Shown: in pieces, positions 25,001 to 35,195 of the stretch
Numbering within the stretch: position 1 is the first letter of the stretch
How the letters are laid out: each line of letters begins with the position of its first letter
NCBI RefSeq assembly: GCF_000003815.2
Contig: NC_049981.1
Location: 10,879,478 to 10,943,477 of the forward strand
Length of the DNA: 64,000 bases
Reading direction: 5' to 3'
DNA from: Branchiostoma floridae
Taxonomy: Eukaryota; Chordata; Leptocardii; Amphioxiformes; Branchiostomatidae
Program-made: the position numbers and the translations under genes
The notes under the pieces: model-generated
The model's input: the letters and a program-made list of their open reading frames with translations, nothing else
What the model was told of the DNA's origin: nothing
Database searches by the model: none

Positions 25001-28000
25001 TTGCAAAACGCGTGCAAATTAACTCTTTCAGGACTAATATTGTCGGCAACTAATATCTCCAGCTTTGTGTCTTAGGGATTTTTGGAACATGGAGGCAATT
25101 TTAAATTACTAGTCTTTGAGTGTGAAAATTTGAAAAAATGACGATTTTTCGACCTTATCTTGGCTGTAAAAATAGTTTTAAGTAGAAGTTGAAAAATCCC
25201 TAAGACAGAAAGTTTGATATTGATATCATTACCTATATGATATGAAAGATTTGGATTTTCAGTCAAATTTAGGACCAATCTAAATATGGTATTTGTTTTT
25301 TTGGTCAACCGAACACCCTTTCTAAATCAACCAACTATGCACATTTCAGAAAACATTGAGACAAAACAGTGCAGCACACGTACAGGGTAAGTTTTGACGT
25401 ATACACACTGCCAGTTTTCATTTAATCTCGACGAGGCACGTGCGAGAGGTTGTTTTTCAAACTATCACGATATTTTAGAAGATGTTTCAGTCACCGTCAG
25501 CCCTCCGCGGGGACCGCGCGGGAGCCCCGGTAACCCGATACTCTGGGTTCGAATGGAAACTTTTGGTCCAAATTTGACCATCGTGATCCAGGGCTACAAC
25601 CCATACAGGCACCGGTGAAAATGGGACCGAGGGAGAACTGTGAAATAATTCATCACAAGTCATCACAAAAATAAATGAATTTACAGTAGTTTCTTTCTCC
25701 GTCTCACCATCTTCCTCTCCTTCAGGTGATCGAGTCTATAGGATCGTGGAACATCAGCACAGACCCGGAAGGCGGCAGACTAGACCCAGACAAGTGGGAC
25801 CTGACGGAAGCACTCATCAACGCGCACAAACTCGGGCCCAACCCGCTCTTCGGCTTCGGCATCAGTGCAGACGACAAGGACTCCGAGAAAAACATCATGA
25901 TGGTGAGTTCTGAAATATTCTTATCAGTCATCTAACATATATATTTACCAATTATCGAGAGTTTGATCCCCATCTAAGTCATACAAAAGACACAGTATCG
26001 GCATTGGAATGGAGATGAGTGCCACCATAGAAACCATAAATAGTGGGGAGGGGGGGGGGGTCTTTAACTTTATATTTTGTACAACCATTCGATTAGTTGC
26101 CTTGTCACTCTAGACCTGTATGCTACGTTATAAGGACCATGTATTGAATGATGTTGCAATAATCTTATAGGTCGACAATGGGGCAAAACTGGATCGAGAT
26201 TTTATGTTATGAAGAACTGATCTAATCTGCTCTCATCCTTTCTTTCACACAGTTTGTTCACGCTGGACTCAGTTTGAAACATGGCGAAATGTACACCAAC
26301 AAGAAAACTGCTGCAAAGGTACGTTTGTCAAATTTTCATACTCTACAAACATTTGTTTTGGATGTCTTTTAAGGCATTTTTATCAGGCTTTCTGTTTTGT
26401 TAGGTTTCTACTGACTTTTGAAACACTTCCTGGTTTCTTCTTACAGAATCATTCAATTTCAGATCTTTGATTTCTTTGTAATTAGTGTATCACTACATAC
26501 TTTATGTCAATTGCAGCTTAAAAAGGGCTGGTTGAACTACGTCGTGAAACTGGCAGTTTTGCTCGGAGCAAAAGAGGACGATGCAAGACAACAGTTAGAG
26601 GATGTGTGGGAGTTTGAGACCGAACTAGCCAAGGTAAACTTGATTTTGAACTTCTAATTTGTTAACAGAAATGTACAAGTTATCTACAGTTATCATTTGT
26701 TTATGTCAATACATTTTGTATTTTGTGACAGTTACATTCAAGTACAATGATCTATATTTTTGCTTTTACTTTCATTGAAGTTCGTGGTTGCGGGAAAAAG
26801 GACTTTTCGCGGTGGATTTAATTTTGCGGTAGCACCGTGCACTGTAGTCTCTTACTGCCATGGAAAATGTTTGTGGTGGTTTTAAATTCGTGGCAAAGTG
26901 GCCATCGCGAAAACCACGACCATTAAACCACCGCGACAGTTTCTACATTTACAGTAGTCCTTTATTAAAAGAGAACCTCTCTCATCCTTCTACAGATCGA
27001 TGAAAGGGCTCCGTCAAGAGGGAATACGTTTGAAAGGTACAACAAGTGGCCACTGAAGAACCTGACGGCTATAATGCCATCTGTAAGTAAAAGTCATGTT
27101 GTATTGATTATGAGCTTATCATTATTGATATTTGGACATCCCCTAACCCTTGGACCCTATCCCTGATATTGGGGTGTTGGAACGAAGGGACATCAGAACA
27201 TAGGGACGTGGGAACATTAAGCAATGTCCACATTTCACAAGTGGAGTGGGGAAAGTGCCTTTCCCATCACAGATCTTTTTATCTGACACAAACCAGGATG
27301 GAACCCTACTCTTTTCGATAATAGTGGTGGGTTCTCTGATATATAAGGGTGGCTTTCTTGGGAGCTTCATTTAACCTTCTATCCAAGGGACGTCCCAAGC
27401 AAAGCTATTAAGCACTCATTTTTCATCTGAGCGAGAAATTGGTGTCAAGTGCTTATCAAAGCATACCTGGGATTTAAACTCAGTACCTGTGTCAGCATCC
27501 TTCAACACAAAAGACCACCTTGCCACCTGTTGATTTGTCACTTACAAAAGTTGACTTCTCTTGTTTCAGATCAACATAAAGAAGTACGTAGAGGACATGC
27601 TGCTGGGACAGAAGGTCAGCCCAGACACACCGGTGCTCGTCTACGACCCGGGGTATCTGATTGAAATGTCCAAAATCGTGGCCAACACCAGCAAACAGTA
27701 AGTTACTGTTAATGAGTTCAAGGAATGAATGAAAGAAAGTTGGGTTGGGTTGCTGAAGGGGACTAAGTCATGGAGCTGCAAATTCTTTCGAGTCCAGCTT
27801 ATTGTGTTGTTGAACAATGCCATTTCTTCATATTGTCCCTTGTGGTATAACATTAATATTATTACATGTAACATCTACCAATTCAAAAACGATTCCACCA
27901 TAACAGTCACATAAGTACACCACCTAGAAAAAAATGCTTCTGAAGAGATCTGCAACCATTTACATTCTCCAGTATAATAAACTCCAATGCATATCTTAAC

Positions 28001-31000
28001 TGTGTAATAGAGACCTGTCAAACACACTTTTCTCAAATTGGTGGATATAACATTATGTAATCCCACAGATAAATGTTAATGGAGGATGGAGGTTGATGTC
28101 ACCAATGAGGAAACACATAATGTCTAAATGCATACCATCTTTCTGTCCAGGGTTTTAGCCAACTACATTGTCAACCAGATCAACCAGAAGTTTGCTCCGT
28201 ACCTGTCCCTCAATTTCCGCATCGCCAGCCTGGAACTAGAAAAGGTCGTCCGAGGGACGAGGTCAACGCCCTCCAGGAGTGGCTTCTGCACGTCCATAGC
28301 CAACAAAATGGCAGGCTGGGCCACCGGCGCAATGTTCGCGGACAAAAACTTCGAGAAAGGCCACTTTGACAAGGTCAGTGATTGGTATTTGTGATTTGTT
28401 TGTTTTCTAAATTGAATGCAAGTTTGGTGACGTTACTTGAAGTTTGTGAAAGAGTTTGTAACTTTAAGAATGGAATTGTTAGTATTTTTCTAACAGCTTG
28501 CACAGTGCAAGCCAAAGAGACCACTTCTAGAACTTTATCAGTGGTTACAGGACCCATAGCTATAGGCCAAACACAGGCCTCCATTAATGTCCTGTCCAAG
28601 AGAATGTCTCTTGCCTAAGCTAAGTCTCAGGAAATAGGCATAAAGTGCTTATCCCAAGGACACAGCTTTAAGGCCTGTTAGATTCTATTCAACAGCTGTA
28701 ACAAGACCACCTTACAATCAGCTGTTTCATGTATTCACTCACTCATATTGCAACATTTTTATAGGCAAACAAAATGTTGGATGGCATAAAAGAGCAGATG
28801 AGGCTTACGTTAGAGGAGGCAGACTGGATGGATAACCAAACAAGGACGATCGCACTGGAGAAACTCGCTGCACTCAGGCGCATGATCGGATATCCCGACT
28901 TCATCAAAGACCCAGCCAAGCTAGACAAGTACTACGAAAAGGTTAGTTGTGCGATAAAAATTGCTGTTAGGTTAGTTATTTAGAATTTCCATTATTTTTA
29001 AAACAGATATAGGTGACCTAGCATTACGTATTGTCTTTCCTGTTTTCTACCTGTTTTGTCATTAAGGCTCTCTAGGTTCCCAATATTTCTTGTGGGGTAT
29101 GGACACTTCATGGGGTACGGACATTACATAAGGTACTGACACTATAGGGGTATGGACACTACAGGGGAAAAGTACCTCATGTGGTTGTAGCCTGTGTATT
29201 ACATTATGTAACACACCTTTGACATTAAGTACTACATGTATAAAAACATGTTGTTTCTCCCTACAGTTGGTAGTGACAGATGATGACTTCGTCAGTAACA
29301 TGTTGCTCGTCCAGAAATTCAACCTGGATCGAATAGTAGCAAGATTTGGAAAACCTGTGGACAGATCAGAGTAAGCCTTTATATTCATTTTTAGTCATTT
29401 TTCACATTAAGGACATATTGTGCCTCTATTGTGCATGGGAAATTATGGCACGAAAATTGATAGCCCTTGTTCCTGGTTTGAGTGGTTCAAAACCTAGTGT
29501 GTAATGGCCACACCTGGGGCAATTGCTGTTGTATTGAGATCACCTGAGTTAGGACTGAATGGCAGCCACTGTAGACATTTGTGATTTTGCCCAACCTATT
29601 GTGAGCTCCTTACAGAGCAGTCGGCCCAACGTAGTAGCAATAACAAAGTCAAATTTGTAAATGCTCAGTAAAGTTTCTTGAGCAACTGGATAAGTTTTGT
29701 AAAGGGTCCGGCGTTTCTGTCACTGTGTAATCTTCATTGACATACCAAGTCCCTACATCTAGCTTACTTTCGTTTTCCCAGGTGGCACATGAAACCGGCA
29801 AAGGTGAATGCCTACTACAGCGCCAGCTGCAATTTGATGGCGTTTCCATCTGGAATCCTCCAACCACCTGTTTACGGACCAAAGTTTCCAATGTAAGTGT
29901 CATCAAATTGTTTCTTCAGGTATCTAACTTTTCAAAGAATTAAGTTCTGCAATTGAAATGCAAATTTCATCGTAAGTAGCTATCTTCTAATTAACCCTTT
30001 GCATCTGACATCAAAATGATGTACAGTCAAACCTGTACACCTCACACTTCTAATGGAACAATTTCTATGGTGGTTTCTTGGATACTTTTTCCAATTGACA
30101 CATTTTCAAGCATGAAGAATCCTAAGTATTGTATATTGACTGCCATTCCACAAAGATTAGACTTTATCGATATCAGCAGAGTGGTCTTCTGTTTTGACTG
30201 TTTGATAAAACTTTGGTGATAATGCAATGATAATCATAACGATTTAATTTGATCTTCTTCTTCGCAGGGCGTTCAACTTCGGGTCCATGGGAGCGATAAT
30301 GGGTCACGAGTTATCCCATGGGTTCGACGATCACGGTGAGTTAATATCATCTCAGGTTTTGTCAGTTACACAGTGTTATTGAATTTCATTGGTTGATATG
30401 CCTGAGACTTTAGATAATACAGCTATTGCTGCCCAACTAGAAAATGGCTATCACAAAGGGCTTGATAAAGCTCTGCTGGCAAAACAAAATGCTGGATAAA
30501 GATATTTTTTGCGTAAACAAAAATTTGCAAAATCTATACAGCTTTTACAGTACGATATTAACGTCTACAGGGTTAGGGTTAGTGTGTACAGAGCAGGGCA
30601 GCTTGTAATGTTGAATTTTTTTCTGTCTAACTCACTGTTTGGGAAACCATGTTGTTTAATATAATTTTCACTCTTAAAGCTGTCATTTCAAGCTTACAAA
30701 AATACATTTTTTATCAATATCATGTCATGAAGATTTTTGGACGGGCAGGGTGAAACTTTTTCCCATCCCAACAAGCAAATTTCTGTCCTGTGAAGGAGGG
30801 ATGGGTCCTGGAGACAGCCCAGCTACTGTAACAGAACATTTTAAGGTCTTAGATTAGTAATACAAATACATTATACTAAGGAAACAACTGAACCTCCCTT
30901 AACTCCAAACCCTTCACTGTCTTGCAGGAAAAGAATATGACAAGGACGGGAACCTAAGAAACTGGTGGACGGCAGAATCTTTGAAAAACTTTCGGAAGAA

Positions 31001-33414
31001 ATCCGAGTGTTTGCAGAAGCAGTACTCTGAATACACAGTGTATGGAGAACATGTAAGTAAAGGACATCCATGATGGCCAACGTGCAAAATAACACACACT
31101 TTGGTATGCCAGTGTGGCAACATTTACACATTTGCCACCTAGAATCCGACACACATTTTTTAAAAATTGAATGAGAAAGTACTATTTCTCAATGCCCCTA
31201 GCTTTTTTTTAAAAACTTATTGGAACAAAACTTGCAATGAAATACAATCAAAGCAGTACTGGTGACCACCTCTGCAAGATCACCTGGTCTGAATCATTGT
31301 GGTCACTTTTTTGCTCTTTGGCCCCATTCACATAGTCTTGGACTTTTGTGCATACTGATTCAGAAGTTGGTTTGAGTTGCACATTGACATTTTTTTCTAA
31401 GGCAAACTTTGCTGGTGAAAAAAAAATTGGGGTTTAATAACAAAGCTTCATAACAGCTTTTCGAAATACAATAACTAAGGCAAAAAAATGACAATTACAC
31501 AACTCATACTTGTGTGAGGGGGCCGTTATTTTTGGCAATGCCTCAGACATATAGCCAGCTTTATATCTATTGAATATCTACAGCTACCCTGTCCTTACCT
31601 GGGTATATGCTTGTTTACAATAGGTCAATGGTGAGAATACCATTGGAGAGAACATAGCGGACAACGGAGGCGTCAGATTAGCGTACAATGCGTACCAGAG
31701 CTGGCTCGTGTCACACAGGGACACAATACTACCCGGCCTCAACAAGACTTCTGAACAGTTGTTTTTCTTAGGCTGGGGACAGGTAAGTTTATTTCTTCTG
31801 TAGTCTCAAAACTTCTACAATTGGTCAATATTATGTTTGAAATGCAAAGTAAAAGATAACATCAACAAGGAATTTCAAGAGTTATCTCTTACATTAAGTT
31901 CTGTTAAATTTTCCTTCCCCCCCCCCCCCCTAATTTAGAGCTAGCACTTGAAAAGGTTATATATGTAGCGCCTTTACATTTTTTTCTTAAATCTCAACCT
32001 TGTTCTATATTCCCTTTTCCACAGACCTGGTGCACATACTACAAGGAGGAATATGCCAGACACTTACTGTATTCAGACCCACACAGCCCTGCAAAATACA
32101 GGTCAGACACCTTCTCATGTATTTATGTCATATGAGGGCCATGATAGTATCAAAAAGGTCCCAGCCTGACCAGGGGTCCCATCACTATACAGTCTTCAGG
32201 GGATCCTATCGATCGATCAAATGATACAGAAAACTCTGTGTATTCTACATCTGTTTCAGTGTACCATCTCTGTCTCACTGATAGGTATTTATTGCACTAC
32301 CTTGATGATTGAGCTTGTATAGAGTTTCCGACATTGAGGTTGTCATAATTTTGATTTTAAGTGTTTGATGCAATAACCTTCCATTTTATACATACTTGTG
32401 TACACTTTGTTTGCTATAACAAGAAGGGTTCTAAAAAGCACATTTCTTTTGGAGTAAAAACTCATCTCTGACAAAGAACATAACCTTTAGAGTTGTCAGA
32501 CTCTACATAAAAAAAAATATGGACTTCCTGCCATTGTGGTCACATTTTGGTGGTCCCTATTAGATTTTTTCCACTATGGACAAGTTTGATTGTACAAATT
32601 TTCTTTTCATTAGACCTGTAGAGATAGTAAGCTTAAAATGAAATAATTTTGTTCCTATATTCCCATCTCGCCAAGACTTTCTCAGCTGACAGTGTTTTGT
32701 GTGTTGTGTTTTCCAGAGTGAACGGCCCGCTTGCTAACTTCCCAAAGTTTGCGGAGGCGTACACATGTCCGCTGGGCACGCACATGAACCCGAAGAAGAA
32801 ATGTGTTCTTTGGGGGTGAGTTGTTTGTTTGTTTACTTGTTTGCATTACAAACCCAGCTATCTAGATGTAAACTGTGTACCAAGTACCTATCAATTGTGA
32901 AAACAATTTAAGTACACTAGTCAAACTACTAGAATTCTATTTTCATGTGGACCTAATTTCCTGGTTTTTGCTCAGCATTTTGAATTTGTGGTTGAAGCTA
33001 TTCTGTTTTGTAATAACCACATTTCTTTTAAAATATTGGAACCATATTCAAGGTAATTTTACAGTAGAGAGGACACCACAAAAATAAAACCACTATGTTT
33101 AACAGTACCAAAATGTCTGAGTGTGCAATGTAAATAAGATTACATTCAAGAATATGTTAATCATTTTGCAACTTTAATAAAAGGAAAATGAAGCATTTCA
33201 ATGCCTCTGACAAACATACGACTCATTGAAAAAAAAAATGTGATAAAATTTTTTGCTGTTTTACAGGAAATCTGAATGTCCAAGCGGTGGGGAGGGCTGC
33301 CAAAAGAAAACTCAATCAAAACGAGGCGGATTCCTGGACTGGTTGGAACTGGATGCCTACGATCATACAGACGATCAGAGATCTAGGGAAAATACGCTAG
33401 ACTGGCTAGACTAG
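14890..33414 (+). CDS. M13 (neprilysin/ECE-type) zinc metallopeptidase, type II membrane protein
   Basis: Nineteen phase-consistent exons: 14890-15010, 22605-22759, 23241-23438, 24222-24350, 25726-25902, 26253-26318, 26517-26633, 26996-27082, 27570-27697, 28151-28373, 28765-28941, 29267-29370, 29782-29892, 30268-30335, 30928-31052, 31624-31782, 32025-32101, 32717-32815, 33267-33414 (822 residues). A short cytoplasmic tail precedes one membrane segment (about 61-85), then the CxxxxC start of the ectodomain. Zinc motif HELSH at 611-615, third ligand in ENIAD (671-675), catalytic-site NAYY and DPHSP (His735), and the family's terminal CxxW as CVLW (770-773). It should cleave small extracellular peptides; the exact substrate cannot be read here. 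Oddities are a 49-residue tail after CVLW, SCGRH in place of the usual CGGW, and a 7.6-kb first intron. A TAG lies in frame three codons before the start. Neprilysin versus ECE branch is unresolved. Confidence 0.95.
15649..15825. repeat. TG-rich microsatellite
   Basis: About 170 bp of imperfect (TG)n with interruptions, in intron 1 of the M13 gene. The Thr/His-rich open frame read on the other strand is a product of the repeat. Confidence 0.9.
16360..16797. mobile_element. hAT-like MITE (TAGGGCTGGG family), copy 3
   Basis: Ends TAGGGCTGGGTACC and GATACCCAGCCCTA with a perfect 8-bp duplication GTTACGAG (16352-16359 and 16798-16805). It is inverted relative to the copy at 7348 and lies in intron 1 of the M13 gene. 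Confidence 0.92.
16999..17659. mobile_element. TIR element with GGACGACTCGGACCAT ends
   Basis: The left end GGACGACTCGGACCAT is matched, inverted, by ATGGTCCGAGTTGTCC at the right end (one mismatch in 16). Just inside the left end, GTCAACTCGGACCACCCC is repeated in tandem. About 660 bp with no protein I recognise; in intron 1 of the M13 gene. Confidence 0.65.
18668..18870. mobile_element. GC-rich fold-back MITE (CCGGGGCCCGGCCGG family), copy 1
   Basis: A 21-bp arm at 18683-18703 (core CCCGGGGCCCGGCCGGG) is perfectly inverted at 18845-18865. The pairing continues inward with GGAAACGAAAAAT against ATTTTTCGTTTCC. In intron 1 of the M13 gene. Confidence 0.85.
18975..19012. repeat. (TTG)n microsatellite
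   Basis: About a dozen TTG units. A poly-Cys open frame across it is a by-product. Confidence 0.95.
20317..20446 (+). CDS. Candidate alternative first exon of the M13 peptidase
   Basis: The ATG at 20317 follows an in-frame TGA four codons upstream and opens a 43-codon frame ending at ACATTG|GTGAGA. That leaves phase 1, exactly the phase needed by exon 2 at 22605 and the same as exon 1 (14890-15010). The encoded tail is basic (MTKKKRKS), then acidic ([15 protein letters not shown]), and would continue in frame into [10 protein letters not shown] and the membrane segment. Vertebrate ECE genes are known to use alternative first exons that change the cytoplasmic tail, so this is plausible. There is no transcript evidence here; a chance match of phase and donor cannot be excluded. 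Confidence 0.5.
21810..21902. repeat. TGTG-rich low-complexity tract
   Basis: Imperfect (TG)n with GTTTG and GCGCG interruptions in intron 1 of the M13 gene. Cys/Val-rich open frames over it are artefacts. Confidence 0.8.
22056..22480. mobile_element. hAT-like MITE (TAGGGCTGGG family), copy 4, worn right end
   Basis: Left end TAGGGGTGGGTACCGGTAC and an interior like copy 3, including AAATTCAGGT and the inverted GGTCCGG runs. The right end has decayed to GGTACACCGTACGTAGG, so no target duplication can be recognised. It ends about 125 bp before exon 2 of the M13 gene. Confidence 0.8.
23480..23790. mobile_element. Palindromic MITE (AACCCGCCGTACGTGCAA ends)
   Basis: AACCCGCCGTACGTGCAA at 23496-23513 is perfectly inverted at 23755-23772, with weaker similarity continuing outward. 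A related half-copy lies near 39950-40075. In intron 3 of the M13 gene. Confidence 0.75.
26767..26956. mobile_element. TA-flanked palindromic MITE, copy 2
   Basis: TTTCGCGGTGG/CCACCGCG arms with an ACATTTACAG-TA right end; the left end is worn. It ends about 40 bp before the acceptor of M13 exon 8 (26996). Confidence 0.75.
30023..30208. mobile_element. Possible short TIR element (ACAGTCAAACCTG end)
   Basis: ACAGTCAAACCTG at the left is loosely inverted as GTTTTGACTGT at the right. The CAGTCAAACC start is like pogo/Tigger ends. Weak evidence; in intron 13 of the M13 gene, just upstream of the zinc-site exon. Confidence 0.35.
32816..32819 (+). promoter_or_regulatory. 5' splice site overlapping an in-frame stop (M13 gene)
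   Basis: The donor G|GTGAG at 32816 overlaps the codon TGA at 32817-32819. If the intron is spliced, translation continues into the last exon. If it is retained, the protein ends KKKCVLWG, close to the normal family C-terminus. Confidence 0.6.
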
Positions 33415-33429
33415 GACACAGACGACAGT

Positions 33430-33670
33430 GAAAACTGGCTCTAACAAAATGCCAGCGGACAAAGGATTGAGAGGTTACGGGTTTGATTCCTGGCTAGACG
33501 CTGTGTCCTGGGGAAAGGCATTGCTTTCCCCACTCCATCCATGTGTAAAAATGGGTACCTGACTAAGGTTAGCGGTGGAAGGAGAGGGGCCAATAACGTG
33601 TCCTATAGCTAGACACAGTAGATAACAATCCACTGCCACTACAACCTCAAAAAGGGTATGGGAACTTAAC
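33430..33670. mobile_element. tRNA-derived SINE in the 3' region of the M13 gene
   Basis: A tRNA-like B-box string (GGGTTTGATTCCTGG) is followed by a body shared with sequences near 43715, 53412 and 60070: GGGAAAGGCA, GGTACCTGACTAAG, GACACAGTAGATAACAA, CCTCAAAAAGG. It starts just after the peptidase stop codon, so it probably lies in the 3' UTR. Confidence 0.7.
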
Positions 33671-35195
33671 CCTTTTTATGGTTGCGTGGCAAGAAAAATG
33701 TTATCATATGAAATAGCCAATATCAGTATCTGTCAGTATTATGGGGCCTTGGAATATGTTAACTTAACACTCTGACCACTACATGTACCTATGAAATTAA
33801 GTCTTAAAAAAGGGCTGATCAGAAACATTGGAGTTCTTGGTTGTGGTGACATCATACTAAAAAGGGAAAGTGTCCAATGTAGACCTCATTATCCAGTTTT
33901 TGGATAGTTATAACGTTACCAGGTTCTGAATGCTTGTGTGATTCTGGTTGCTGTCCGGTTGGGGTCTGTGAACTCTCAGATTTTAGGGAAGGAAAAGAAT
34001 TAGAAGAAAAGTTAGTCAAGAAATGCTAATATCCATGCAGATTCAGCTCAGTATTCATGCATGATTTTTAGCGATGCTCCTTTTTTACTCTTTGTTTCCT
34101 AAACTACGAGAAAGATGCAATAATTGCTGCAAAATCATGCATAAACACAGAGTTGGGCATCACATCTGCTTGAAAGTTGAATAGATGCTAGTTACTTCAA
34201 GTTTGTGAAGACATTGAGGATTGGAAAAATCCAACAGACTTCAGAGATAGATATCACAAAAAGTATAATTGCAACAACCATTTGGCCTGCCCCTGAGGCA
34301 TCGCCAAAAACAACAATGATATAGAGCAATGAGCTTTTAAATGACATGTTAAGGTTTACAGTACATGAACTAAATTGAAACAAATTATTCAAGTTTTCCA
34401 AGTTAGATTTTCCCAATGCTCTGATTCTTTTTCAGACTTTAAGTGACGTTAGTGATATTAGAAAGTATTGATGAAGTAATATTTGTAGTCTTTAGAAACT
34501 AACAATTCATGTGTACAGAACTCCAAATGCTGCCTTCAAGAAATCAACAAAAAAGCCATGTGTATAACTTATGACATATATTGAGCCATTGTTTTGTTAG
34601 TATGTACAACTTCAGTGGTTCAGGGTAGTATAGAATGTGAAACTGATGTACGGAGAAATAAATCAAACTTTTCTTACAATACAAATCTGTCATATGTTTG
34701 TCCATTTTTGTATATGATTTGAGTGTCAAAGTGCAGAAATATCACATAAATTTGAACATAGAACATAGAAGTATCAAAGACTGGTTGACATCCCCCTCCC
34801 CTCGCCACTTGAACCTCAGGTGAAGGTAGAAGAACACAGTATTTTGCCTATGGTTTTTACACTGTTTTTACCAAAAATGAGAAGCTCCCACGCCTCAAAA
34901 TTTCCTTCCTGCTAATATGCACCCAGCAGAATCTCTATGGCTTGTTTAAGTATTGTGATGCACTACTAGTACTTTATACCCAACCTATAATTGACTATGG
35001 AGGTCTCAGATAAATACTGTTTTCTGCAACCTACTCCTACTGAAATGGGCAGGTTATTTGGAAAGATTTATTCCGTTCGAATTTTCCAGATAGAACCGAA
35101 GTGCTAGCACCCCCATACACACATCACCGAAATCCTTCATCCTGCACTGTAGGAGTGGTACCCCCTCCGAGCGTGTTGCATACGAACACGTTGTA
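33671..35195. other. 3' regions of the convergent M13 and LYRM7 genes
   Basis: No coding exon seen. A plus-strand AATAAA near 34659 could end the M13 transcript, and TTTATT near 35068 could end the minus-strand LYRM7 transcript. The stretch also holds a MITE at 34823-35033. Confidence 0.45.
34823..35033. mobile_element. Diverged MITE of the AAGGTAGCAGAACACAG family
   Basis: Left end AAGGTAGAAGAACACAGT followed by TTTTGCCTATGG, as in the elements at 342 and 1343. The right end AATACTGTTTTCTGCAACCT is the degenerate inverse. It is about 210 bp, less than half the length of those copies. Confidence 0.65.
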
